Origin: Microbacterium sp. p3-SID336
Lineage (GTDB): Bacteria > Actinomycetota > Actinomycetes > Actinomycetales > Microbacteriaceae
Length of the DNA: 9,959 nt
Reading direction: 5' to 3'
Assembly: GCF_025143365.1 (NCBI RefSeq)
Contig: NZ_JALXPE010000092.1
Location: 1-9,959, forward strand
Below the pieces are notes generated by a model. The model was given only the letters and a program-made list of their open reading frames with translations, was not told where the DNA came from and searched no databases. A program made the translations under genes and the position numbers. Within the stretch, counting starts at the first letter, position 1; the number at the start of each line of letters is the position of its first letter. Shown piece by piece: positions 1 to 6,275 of the stretch.

Positions 1-846
1 CATGCTCTTGGTGTGCCACACGGTCTTCACCTCGGTGAAGGCGCCGATGCGCTCGGGCGACGCGACGACCTCTCCGGGGGCGAGGACGCGCGTGAGCGTG
101 TCGGCCGCCGCGATCTGCAGGTCGACCCAGTCCAGGTCTCCCGCACCCGCGAGGTCCAGAGCGTTCACGTCCTGGTGCGATGCGAGCCACGGAGCGATCT
201 CCGCGGGCGAGCCGGTCAGCACGTTCACGACGCCGCCCGGCAGGTCGCTCGTCGCCAGCACCTCGGCCAGGCTGATCGCCGAGAGCGGGTACTGCTCGCT
301 GGCGATCACCACGACGGTGTTGCCCGCGACCAGTGCGGGCGCGACCACCGAGACGAGCCCGAGCAGCGCGGAGTCCTGCGGCGCGACGATGGCCACGACG
401 CCCGTGGGCTCCGGCACCGAGATGTTGAAGTACGGCCCTGCCACCGGATTCGCGTTGCCGGCGACCTGCGCGTACTTGTCGCACCAGCCCGCGTACCAGA
501 CCCAGAGGTCGATCGCCTCGTCGACCTGCGCGGCGGCGGCAGCGGAGGAGACCCCCTCCTGAGCGACGACCTCGTCGATGAACTGGGCGCGACGCCCCTC
601 GAGAACCTCCGCGACCCGGTACAGCACCTGGCCGCGGTTGTACGCGGTCGCGCCGGACCAGCCCTTGACGGCGGCGCGCGCAGCCACCACGGCGTCGCGG
701 GCGTCCTTGCGGGACGCCTTCGCGGCGTTCGCGAGGAAGCCGCCCTTGCGGGAGACCACTTCGTACGTGCGTCCGGACTCGCTGCGCGGGAACGCCCCGC
801 CGATCGCGAGCTTGTAGGTCTTCGGAACGGTCAGACGCTTGCTCAT
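1..846 (-). CDS. Aldehyde dehydrogenase-like protein lacking catalytic residues (3' end outside window)
   Basis: The 282 codons seen run off the left edge without a stop. The start is the ATG at 846, which overlaps the TGA of the upstream ALDH gene by 4 nt (ATGA), so translation is probably coupled. Residues about 1-255 resemble the N-terminal part and NAD-binding domain of an ALDH, for example APALVAGNTVVV at 169-180 and DLPGGVVNVLTG at 201-212. The key positions are lost. PWN becomes PQD (156-158), the KPAE lysine becomes Ile181, FTGS becomes LAGA, and neither ELGGK nor the Cys loop follows. The sequence jumps to FTEVKTVW (270-277), which resembles the C-terminal oligomerisation strand of ordinary ALDHs, so the true end is probably only a few codons outside. 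It resembles the second, non-catalytic domain of ALDH16. I infer a structural partner of the upstream ALDH rather than an independent enzyme. Confidence 0.85.
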   Translation of the reverse strand, partial: MSKRLTVPKTYKLAIGGAFPRSESGRTYEVVSRKGGFLANAAKASRKDARDAVVAARAAVKGWSGATAYNRGQVLYRVAEVLEGRRAQFIDEVVAQEGVSSAAAAAQVDEAIDLWVWYAGWCDKYAQVAGNANPVAGPYFNISVPEPTGVVAIVAPQDSALLGLVSVVAPALVAGNTVVVIASEQYPLSAISLAEVLATSDLPGGVVNVLTGSPAEIAPWLASHQDVNALDLAGAGDLDWVDLQIAAADTLTRVLAPGEVVASPERIGAFTEVKTVWHTKSM

Positions 847-2285
847 GCTGCGGCTCCCTTGAGGTACGCGGTGAGCCCCTGTCGGCCGCCCTCGCGGCCG
901 TATCCGGACTCCTTGTAGCCGCCGAACGGGCTCGACGGGTCGAAGCGGTTGAAGGTGTTGGCCCACACCACACCGGCGCGGAGCCGGTCGGCCACCGCGA
1001 GGATGCGCGAGCCCTTGTCGGACCAGATCCCCGCGGACAGCCCGTACGGGGTGTTGTTCGCCTTGGCGATGGCCTCGGCCGGCGTGCGGAAGGTCAGCAC
1101 CGACAGGACAGGGCCGAACACCTCGTCGCGGGCGATGCGGTGCGAGGCCTCCACCCCGGTGAAGATCGTCGGCGCGAACCAGAAACCCTGCTCGGGGATG
1201 GCGCAGTCGGCGGTCCAGCGCTCGGCGCCCTCCGCCTCGCCGATGTCGCTGAGCTCGCGGATGCGCGCCAGCTGTGCGGCGGAGTTGATGGCGCCGATGT
1301 CGGTGTTCTTGTCGAGCGGATCGCCCAGACGCAGCGTGGAGAGCCGTTCCTTGAGCCGGTCGACGACCTCGTCGTGGATCGACTCCTGCACCAGCAGACG
1401 GCTGCCCGCGCAGCACACGTGACCCTGGTTGAAGAAGATGCCGTTGACGATCCCCTCGACCGCCTGGTCGATCGGCGCGTCGTCGAACACGATGTTCGCG
1501 GCCTTGCCGCCCAGCTCCAGGGTGAGCTTCTTCTTCGTCCCCGCGACCGCCCTGGCGATGTCCCGGCCGACGCCGGTCGAGCCGGTGAACGCCACCTTGT
1601 CGACGTCGGGGTGACGCACGAGCGCGGCACCCGTCGCTCCGGCACCGGTGACGATGTTGACGACACCGGCCGGAAGGTCCGCCTGCTGCAGGATCTCCGC
1701 GAAGATCAGCGCGGTGAGCGGCGTGGTCTCGGCGGGCTTGAGCACGACCGTGTTGCCCGCGGCCAGCGCCGGAGCGAGCTTCCACGCGAGCATCAGCAGC
1801 GGGAAGTTCCACGGGATCACCTGGCCGGCGACGCCCAGAGCGCGCGGGTTCGCGCCCAGGCCCGCGTAGTCGAGCTTGTCGGCCCAGCCCGCGTAGTAGA
1901 AGAACCAGGAGGCGACGAGCGGCACGTCGACGTCGCGGCTCTCCTTGATCGGCTTGCCGTTGTCGAGGCTCTCGGCGACCGCGAGCTCGCGAGCCCGCTC
2001 CTGCACGAGCCGTGCGATGCGGAAGAGGTACTTGCCGCGGTCCCGGCCGCTCATCCGCGACCACACCTTGTCGTAGGCGCGGCGGGCGGCGGCCACGGCG
2101 CGGTCCACGTCCTCGTCGCTCGCCGAGGCGATCTCGGCGATGCGCTTCTCGCTCGCGGGCGAGATCGTGGTGAAGGAGGAGCCGGAGCCGTCGACGAACG
2201 CGCCGTCGATGAACAGGCCGTAGCTGTCCTTGAGGTTCAGGATCGCGTTGGACTCCGGTGCCGGAGCGTATTCCAGAAATGACAT
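843..2285 (-). CDS. NAD(P)-dependent aldehyde dehydrogenase, catalytic
   Basis: This 480-residue protein keeps the full ALDH catalytic set: PWN at 158-160 (oxyanion Asn160), the KPAE cofactor motif at 183-186, FTGS at 233-236, ELGGK with general base Glu257, FFNQGHVCCAG with nucleophile Cys291, and EVFGPV with Glu388. It oxidises an aldehyde to the acid. Because deoC ends 13 nt upstream on the same strand, acetaldehyde released by DeoC is the likeliest substrate, though this is inferred from context. The start is ATG 2285, with a GGGAAGA ribosome-binding site. The C terminus stops soon after GREGG..GLTAYLK and lacks the usual TEVKTV-type final strand, which the next gene carries. That suggests the two proteins together make an ALDH16-like assembly. 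The ALDH assignment is firm; the substrate is not. Confidence 0.95.
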   Translation of the reverse strand: MSFLEYAPAPESNAILNLKDSYGLFIDGAFVDGSGSSFTTISPASEKRIAEIASASDEDVDRAVAAARRAYDKVWSRMSGRDRGKYLFRIARLVQERARELAVAESLDNGKPIKESRDVDVPLVASWFFYYAGWADKLDYAGLGANPRALGVAGQVIPWNFPLLMLAWKLAPALAAGNTVVLKPAETTPLTALIFAEILQQADLPAGVVNIVTGAGATGAALVRHPDVDKVAFTGSTGVGRDIARAVAGTKKKLTLELGGKAANIVFDDAPIDQAVEGIVNGIFFNQGHVCCAGSRLLVQESIHDEVVDRLKERLSTLRLGDPLDKNTDIGAINSAAQLARIRELSDIGEAEGAERWTADCAIPEQGFWFAPTIFTGVEASHRIARDEVFGPVLSVLTFRTPAEAIAKANNTPYGLSAGIWSDKGSRILAVADRLRAGVVWANTFNRFDPSSPFGGYKESGYGREGGRQGLTAYLKGAAA

Positions 2286-2298
2286 GGTCGTCTTCCCG

Positions 2299-3300
2299 TC
2301 AGTCGATCGTGACGTAGTCGGGGCCCGAGTAGTGGCCGGTGCGGAGCTTCTGACGCTGCAGGAGCACGTCGTTGAGCAGGCTGGACGCGCCGAAGCGGAA
2401 CAGGTGCGGCTGCAGCCACTCCTCCCCCACGGTCTCAGCGACGGTGACGAGGTACTTCACCGCGTCCTTCGAGGAGCGGATGCCGCCGGCCGGCTTCACG
2501 CCGATGCGCTCGCCCGTTCCCCGGTGCCAGTCCCGGACCGTCTCCAGCATGAGCAGGGTCGTCGGCAGGGTGGCCGCCGGCTGCACCTTGCCCGTCGAGG
2601 TCTTGATGAAGTCCCCGCCGGCGAGGATGCCGAGCCAGGACGCGCGCTTGATGTTGTCGTACGTGTTGAGCTCGCCGGTCTCCAGGATGACCTTGAGCGA
2701 GGCGTACGAGCCGTCCTCGCGGCGGCACGCCTCCTTGACCTGGGCGATCTGGTCGAAGACCAGGCCGTAGCGGCCGGAGAGGAACGCGCCGCGGTCGATG
2801 ACCATGTCGATCTCGTCGGCCCCGGCGGCCACGGCCTCCGCGGTGTCCGCGAGCTTGATCGCGAGCGAGGAGCGCCCGCTCGGGAACGCGGTGGCGACGG
2901 CGGCGACCGAGATCAGGCCGTCGTCGGGGTCGCCGTGCAGACCGCCGAGCGCCTCGACGGCGCCACCCACCATGTCTCCGTAGACGCATACCGCGGCGAC
3001 ACGGGGCGTGGTGGGGTCGGCAGCGTCCGGGGTCTTGGCCTTGGCCACCAGCGAGCGCACCTTGCCGGGCGTGTCCGCCCCTTCGAGCGTCGTCAGGTCG
3101 ATCAGCCTGATGATGGTGTCGAGGGCCCAGGCCTTCGAGGTGGTCTTGATCGACCGGGTCCCGAGCGCGGCGGCGCGCTGCTCGAGTCCGACGGCGTCCA
3201 CGCCGGGGAGTCCGTGCAGGAAGCGGCGGAGCGTGGCGTCGTCCGGCTCACCGCCGAGGACGTCCACCGCCGCCCTGCGGCTGAGTTCTTTCGTCGTCAC
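2299..3300 (-). CDS. deoC: Deoxyribose-phosphate aldolase
   Basis: A class I aldolase that cleaves 2-deoxy-D-ribose 5-phosphate to glyceraldehyde 3-phosphate and acetaldehyde in the cytoplasm, in deoxynucleoside salvage and catabolism. The 333-residue protein is of the long, DERA-like type rather than the roughly 250-residue short bacterial form. Visible active-site signatures are EIDMVI (Asp165, matching E. coli Asp102), FIKTSTGK with Schiff-base Lys233 (matching Lys167), and GVKPAGGI with Lys269 (matching Lys201). The start is a GTG at 3300 overlapping the regulator's TGA by 4 nt (GTGA), preceded by a strong GGAGGA site inside the regulator's last codons. It is the second gene of a four-gene operon. 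Control is probably by the adjacent SorC/DeoR-type regulator, with deoxyribose-5-phosphate as the expected inducer. Confidence 0.97.
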   Translation of the reverse strand: MTTKELSRRAAVDVLGGEPDDATLRRFLHGLPGVDAVGLEQRAAALGTRSIKTTSKAWALDTIIRLIDLTTLEGADTPGKVRSLVAKAKTPDAADPTTPRVAAVCVYGDMVGGAVEALGGLHGDPDDGLISVAAVATAFPSGRSSLAIKLADTAEAVAAGADEIDMVIDRGAFLSGRYGLVFDQIAQVKEACRREDGSYASLKVILETGELNTYDNIKRASWLGILAGGDFIKTSTGKVQPAATLPTTLLMLETVRDWHRGTGERIGVKPAGGIRSSKDAVKYLVTVAETVGEEWLQPHLFRFGASSLLNDVLLQRQKLRTGHYSGPDYVTID

Positions 3301-4232
3301 TGTTCCTCCAACAATGCTCGTGCTGTGGTCTCATCGGTCACCAGGACGCCGCACAGGCCGCTGGTCACGACCGTGCGGGCGATGTCGTGCTTGGCTGGTC
3401 CGGCTGTCACGAAGATCGCCCGCGCCGCGCCGCGCAGTCGATCCAGGGACACGCCCACCGTGCGGGCGTCGAGCTGCGGGTCGACGATGTTGCCCTCGGC
3501 GTCGACGTAGCGGCCGAGGACGTCGCCCACCGCACCGCGACGTGCGAGCTCCTCCACGTCGTCGGGGGTCAGGTAGCCGTTCTCGACGTGGGCGGAGGAG
3601 GCGTCGCAGGGGCCGGCGGTGAACAGGAAGGCCTGCGCCTCGGCGGCCTCCTCGAGCACGGCCGCGACCGTGCGGTCGCCCTCGATCGCTCGCTTCGTCT
3701 CGACGTGCTCCAGGATCGCGGGGCTCGGCAGCAGGGACACCTGGCCGGAGGCGCGCTGGGCGATCGTGACGGCGAGGCCTGCCGCTCCCCCGGATCGGCG
3801 GTTCAGGCTGACACCGCCGTTGAGCTGCACGACGGTGACGCCGTTCGCCCATCCGTCCGGAAGGGCCTCGGCGACCGCGCGGAGGGTCTTGCCCCAGCTG
3901 ACGCCGAGCGTGCGCGGAACGGGGCGCAGCGCCGTCAGGAAGTCAGCGGCGGCCTGGGCGACGCGCTCCAGCGTGCCGTCGTCGCCCTCCGGCGCTGGCA
4001 CGACCACGGCGTCGGTCAGACCGAACCGCTCGACCAGCTCGCGCTCCAGCCCGAGACGGCGGGCCCGCGGGTGCACGATCTCGATGCGGACGATGCCGCG
4101 CTGGCGGGCCTGTGTGAGCAACCGGCCGACCTTCCAGCGGGAGATCTTGAGGAGACCGCCGATCTCGTCCTGCGTCTTGTCCTCGTCGTAGTACAGCTCG
4201 GCGACGCGGACCATGAGCAGATCTTCTTCCAC
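3297..4232 (-). CDS. SorC/DeoR-type sugar-phosphate-binding transcriptional regulator
   Basis: A 311-residue regulator. An N-terminal helix-turn-helix lies at about residues 17-45, with KTQDEIGGLL followed by ISRWKVGRLL as recognition helix. A SorC-type sugar-phosphate-binding domain fills the rest, shown by LGVSWGKTL at 109-117, VVQLNGGVS at 134-142, and CDASSAHVENGYL at 209-221. I chose GTG 4232 because AAGGAGG sits at 4244-4238 with 5-nt spacing; an ATG at 4286 would add 18 residues with no ribosome-binding site. As first gene of the operon with deoC and the two ALDH genes, it most likely represses its own operon and is released by deoxyribose-5-phosphate, like B. subtilis DeoR of the same family. 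The family call is firm; ligand and operator are inferred. Confidence 0.92.
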   Translation of the reverse strand: MEEDLLMVRVAELYYDEDKTQDEIGGLLKISRWKVGRLLTQARQRGIVRIEIVHPRARRLGLERELVERFGLTDAVVVPAPEGDDGTLERVAQAAADFLTALRPVPRTLGVSWGKTLRAVAEALPDGWANGVTVVQLNGGVSLNRRSGGAAGLAVTIAQRASGQVSLLPSPAILEHVETKRAIEGDRTVAAVLEEAAEAQAFLFTAGPCDASSAHVENGYLTPDDVEELARRGAVGDVLGRYVDAEGNIVDPQLDARTVGVSLDRLRGAARAIFVTAGPAKHDIARTVVTSGLCGVLVTDETTARALLEEQ

Positions 4233-4286
4233 GGTGTCCTCCTTCCCTCTCCAGGGTAGGCCGGATTCCGCGTTCGCGCATCTCAC

Positions 4287-4300
4287 TGCTCATATGCGCA
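4287..4300. promoter_or_regulatory. Candidate operator palindrome upstream of the regulator-deoC operon
   Basis: TGCTCATATGCGCA is a near-perfect 14-bp palindrome (CATATG core, TGC/GCA arms, one mismatched pair), 55 nt upstream of the regulator start. It lies among GCGCA pentamers at 4276, 4296 and 4306, spaced 20 and 10 bp. An autoregulatory operator for the SorC-type regulator is plausible from position alone. I see no convincing -35/-10 pair here. Confidence 0.3.
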
Positions 4301-4340
4301 CGGACGCGCAGACGTGCCGCACATCCGCCGGACACGCCGA

Positions 4341-4368
4341 AGGGCGCCGGCCCTGCGGCCGACGCCCT
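4341..4368 (-). terminator. Hairpin downstream of clpP2
   Basis: A 12-bp stem (4341-4352 with 4357-4368, one G.U pair) with a 4-nt loop begins 15 nt after the clpP2 stop. No U-run follows on the minus strand, so it may be an actinobacterial-type terminator or an mRNA-stabilising hairpin. It separates the clpP genes from the regulator-deoC operon. Confidence 0.6.
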
Positions 4369-4382
4369 CCGAACGGGTGTCG

Positions 4383-5024
4383 CTACGCGCGTTTGCGCGA
4401 CGTGAGCACCTGGTCCACGATCCCGTACTCGAGAGCCTCGTTGGCGGAGAGGATCTTGTCGCGATCGATGTCGCGGTTGACCTGCTCGACCGGCTTGCCG
4501 GTGTGACGGGCCATGGTCTCCTCGAGCCACGTGCGCATGCGCAGGATCTCGGCGGCCTGGATCTCGATGTCCGACGCCTGACCGTGACCGGCCTCCCCCA
4601 TCGCCGGCTGGTGCATCAGCACCCGCGCGTTCGGCAGGGCGAGACGCTTGCCCGGCGCACCGGCGGCGAGCAGCACCGACGCGGCCGAGGCCGCCTGACC
4701 GAGCACCACGGTCTGGATCTGCGGCGCGACGTACTGCATCGTGTCGTAGATCGCCGTCATCGCGGTGAACGAGCCACCGGGCGAGTTGATGTACATGGTG
4801 ATGTCGCGCTCGGAGTCCTGGCTCTCCAGGACCAGCAGCTGCGCCATCACGTCGTCGGCCGAGGCGTCGTCGACCTGCACGCCGAGGAAGATCACGCGGT
4901 CTTCGAACAGCTTGTTGTACGGGTCCTGACGCTTGAAGCCGTAGGCCGTGCGCTCCTCGAACTGCGGGAGCACGTAGCGGCTGGAGGGCAGGTTTCCAGC
5001 GGACTGGAACGTGGGTGTGTACAT
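4383..5024 (-). CDS. clpP2: ATP-dependent Clp protease proteolytic subunit ClpP2
   Basis: A 213-residue serine peptidase subunit that, with ClpP1, forms the tetradecameric Clp barrel and degrades proteins unfolded by ClpX or ClpC. The catalytic triad is intact: Ser113 in GQAAS, His138 in MHQPAMG, and Asp189 in DRDKILS. NPYNKLFEDR-like and FLGVQVDDASA segments match the mycobacterial ClpP2 type as I know it (here DPYNKLFEDR). I chose ATG 5024 because AGAGGA lies 4 nt upstream; the in-frame ATG at 5039 has no usable ribosome-binding site and would leave almost no gap to clpP1. The gene follows clpP1 by 17 nt, so the two are co-transcribed. Downstream is a hairpin and then an unrelated operon; clpX does not follow on the same strand within the window. 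Confidence 0.96.
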   Translation of the reverse strand: MYTPTFQSAGNLPSSRYVLPQFEERTAYGFKRQDPYNKLFEDRVIFLGVQVDDASADDVMAQLLVLESQDSERDITMYINSPGGSFTAMTAIYDTMQYVAPQIQTVVLGQAASAASVLLAAGAPGKRLALPNARVLMHQPAMGEAGHGQASDIEIQAAEILRMRTWLEETMARHTGKPVEQVNRDIDRDKILSANEALEYGIVDQVLTSRKRA

Positions 5025-5041
5025 GGTGTCCTCTCGCATCC

Positions 5042-5629
5042 TTACTCGACGCCCGTGCCGCCGCCGCCGGTGACATCGCTGGCGTGCTCGCGGATGTGAT
5101 CGACGAAGCCGTACTCGAGGGCCTCCTCCGCCGTGAACCAGCGGTCGCGGTCGCCGTCGGCGTTGATCTGCTCGACCGGCTTGCCGGTCTGCGACGCCGT
5201 GATCTCCGCGAGGCGCTTCTTCATCGAGAGGATGAGCTGCGCCTGGGTCTGGATGTCGCTCGCCGTGCCGCCGAAGCCGCCGTGGGGCTGGTGCAGCAGC
5301 ACACGCGCGTTCGGCGTGATGTAGCGCTTGCCCTTGGTGCCGCTCGTGAGCAGCAGCTGGCCCATGGATGCGGCCATGCCGATGCCGACGGTGACGATGT
5401 CGTTCGGCACGAACTGCATCGTGTCGTAGATCGCCATGCCCGCGGTGATCGAGCCGCCGGGCGAGTTGATGTAGAGGTAGATGTCCTTCTCGGAGTCTTC
5501 AGCGGCGAGAAGGAGGATCTTCGCGCAGATCTCGTTGGCGTTGTCGTCTCGCACCTCCGAGCCGAGCCAGATGATGCGGTCCTTCAGCAACCTGTCGAAG
5601 ACGCTTGTCGCGACGAGGGGTTCAGCCAT
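5042..5629 (-). CDS. clpP1: ATP-dependent Clp protease proteolytic subunit ClpP1
   Basis: A 195-residue Clp peptidase subunit with Ser88 in GMAASMG, His113 in LLHQPHGG, and Asp162 in RDRWF. The signature [19 protein letters not shown] and the IWLGSEV segment match actinobacterial ClpP1 rather than ClpP2. In this phylum the two subunits form mixed heptamer-heptamer complexes that handle SsrA-tagged and damaged proteins and some regulators. The start is ATG 5629 with AGGAG 5 nt upstream. The C terminus ends in a Gly-rich tail (TGGGGTGVE). It is the first clpP gene of the pair, with its own likely promoter and a ClgR-like box in the 81-nt gap upstream. Confidence 0.97.
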   Translation of the reverse strand: MAEPLVATSVFDRLLKDRIIWLGSEVRDDNANEICAKILLLAAEDSEKDIYLYINSPGGSITAGMAIYDTMQFVPNDIVTVGIGMAASMGQLLLTSGTKGKRYITPNARVLLHQPHGGFGGTASDIQTQAQLILSMKKRLAEITASQTGKPVEQINADGDRDRWFTAEEALEYGFVDHIREHASDVTGGGGTGVE

Positions 5630-5661
5630 GTCAGCTCCTGCTTCCGTGTTTCAGTGATTCG

Positions 5662-5667
5662 AATCTA
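5662..5667 (-). promoter_or_regulatory. Candidate -10 element of the clpP1P2 promoter
   Basis: TAGATT on the minus strand, 33 nt upstream of the clpP1 start. A weak -35 (CTGAGG at 5689-5684, 16-nt spacing) fits a promoter that needs an activator. This is pattern recognition only. Confidence 0.4.
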
Positions 5668-5694
5668 CCGGCGCGCGCACAGCCCTCAGGTCGT

Positions 5695-5712
5695 GTTCGC
5701 CGTCGGCATATC
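5695..5712 (-). promoter_or_regulatory. ClgR-like binding site upstream of clpP1
   Basis: The minus strand reads GATATGCCGACGGCGAAC. It matches the corynebacterial ClgR consensus as I recall it (WNNWCGCYNANRGCGWWS) at all but two fixed positions. Its centre is about 35 bp upstream of the candidate -10, where an activator would contact RNA polymerase. It overlaps the stop codon of the TPR gene. ClgR activates clpP1P2 in other actinobacteria. Confidence 0.45.
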
Positions 5713-6205
5713 AGGTGTCGAGCTCGGCGATCTCGTGCGCGTACGCGGTCATCGACCGGTGGTAGCGCGGAAGGTGCGGGACGAGCGCGAGAAGCGCCAC
5801 GGACAGGCCCTGCGCGGGACGGCCGGAGCTCGCGAGGATGAGCGCCTGCACCACCGCGACCGCGTCGCGATACGGGCCGTCTGGCGCCCGCTCCTCCTCC
5901 GCGCGGATCACTGTGAGCGCCTCGTCGTAGTCGCCCAGGTTGCGCAGCGAGCTCGCCAGCTGGATCACGCACTGCGGGCGGTGCTCGTCGTCGAGGCCGA
6001 GCGCGAGTGCACGACGGTAGAGGTCGACCGCCTCGGCCGGGCGCCCCGCGGAGTCGCGGGCTCCGGCGCGCTCGAACTCGGCCCGTGCGTCGTCGGGCCC
6101 CCGCTCCGCGGCGAGAGCGTCGATCCGCGCGATCGTGTCGTCGCCCACCTCATCGCCGGCGGCCTGCGCCCACACCTGCTCGATGCGGTCATCCCAGTTC
6201 GTCAT
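5711..6205 (-). CDS. Tetratricopeptide repeat protein, function unknown
   Basis: A 164-residue soluble protein starting MTNWDDRIEQVW. TPR-like helical pairs are visible, for example the segment ARDSAGRPAEAVDLYRRAL and then QLASSLRNLGDYDEAL, each with the spaced small-residue pattern of TPRs; a further, degenerate pair runs towards ALVPHLPRYHRSM. It resembles the short actinobacterial TPR_5-type proteins, which I know only as uncharacterised. I chose ATG 6205 because AAGGAG lies 6 nt upstream; the ATG at 6262 would lie beyond the tig terminator. There is no signal peptide or membrane segment. It sits between trigger factor and clpP1, so a role in protein folding or turnover is possible but rests on position only. 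Confidence 0.85.
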   Translation of the reverse strand: MTNWDDRIEQVWAQAAGDEVGDDTIARIDALAAERGPDDARAEFERAGARDSAGRPAEAVDLYRRALALGLDDEHRPQCVIQLASSLRNLGDYDEALTVIRAEEERAPDGPYRDAVAVVQALILASSGRPAQGLSVALLALVPHLPRYHRSMTAYAHEIAELDT

Positions 6206-6229
6206 CCCGCTCTCCTTCGTCGATGCGAA

Positions 6230-6257
6230 AAGGGCGGATGCCGCAGCATCCGCCCTT
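6230..6257 (-). terminator. Rho-independent terminator of tig
   Basis: A perfect 12-bp GC-rich stem (6230-6241 with 6246-6257) and 4-nt loop, 18 nt beyond the tig stop. On the minus strand the stem runs into a short U-rich stretch (CCCTTTTCG). Confidence 0.85.
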
Positions 6258-6275
6258 CTCATCCGATCGTGTCGA

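Noticed and set aside
1..846. The left-hand ALDH-like gene as a decayed pseudogene
   Set aside because: The frame is open for all 282 codons with normal codon use and a coupled start, and it retains the C-terminal FTEVKTVW strand. Loss of catalytic residues looks selected, as in the second domain of ALDH16.
13..3510. Long plus-strand reading frames across the ALDH and deoC region
   Set aside because: They are antisense to genes with full family motifs, rich in Arg/Val/Asp runs typical of GC-rich shadow frames, and have no domain features.
4233..4286. Longer version of the SorC-type regulator starting at ATG 4286
   Set aside because: No ribosome-binding site there, while GTG 4232 has AAGGAGG at ideal spacing and the protein then starts as family members do.
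5025..5039. ClpP2 start at ATG 5039
   Set aside because: Only 2 nt from the clpP1 stop with no spaced ribosome-binding site; ATG 5024 has AGAGGA 4 nt upstream.
6206..6262. TPR protein start at ATG 6262
   Set aside because: This would place the coding start before the tig terminator hairpin, which would then be translated; ATG 6205 has a good ribosome-binding site.
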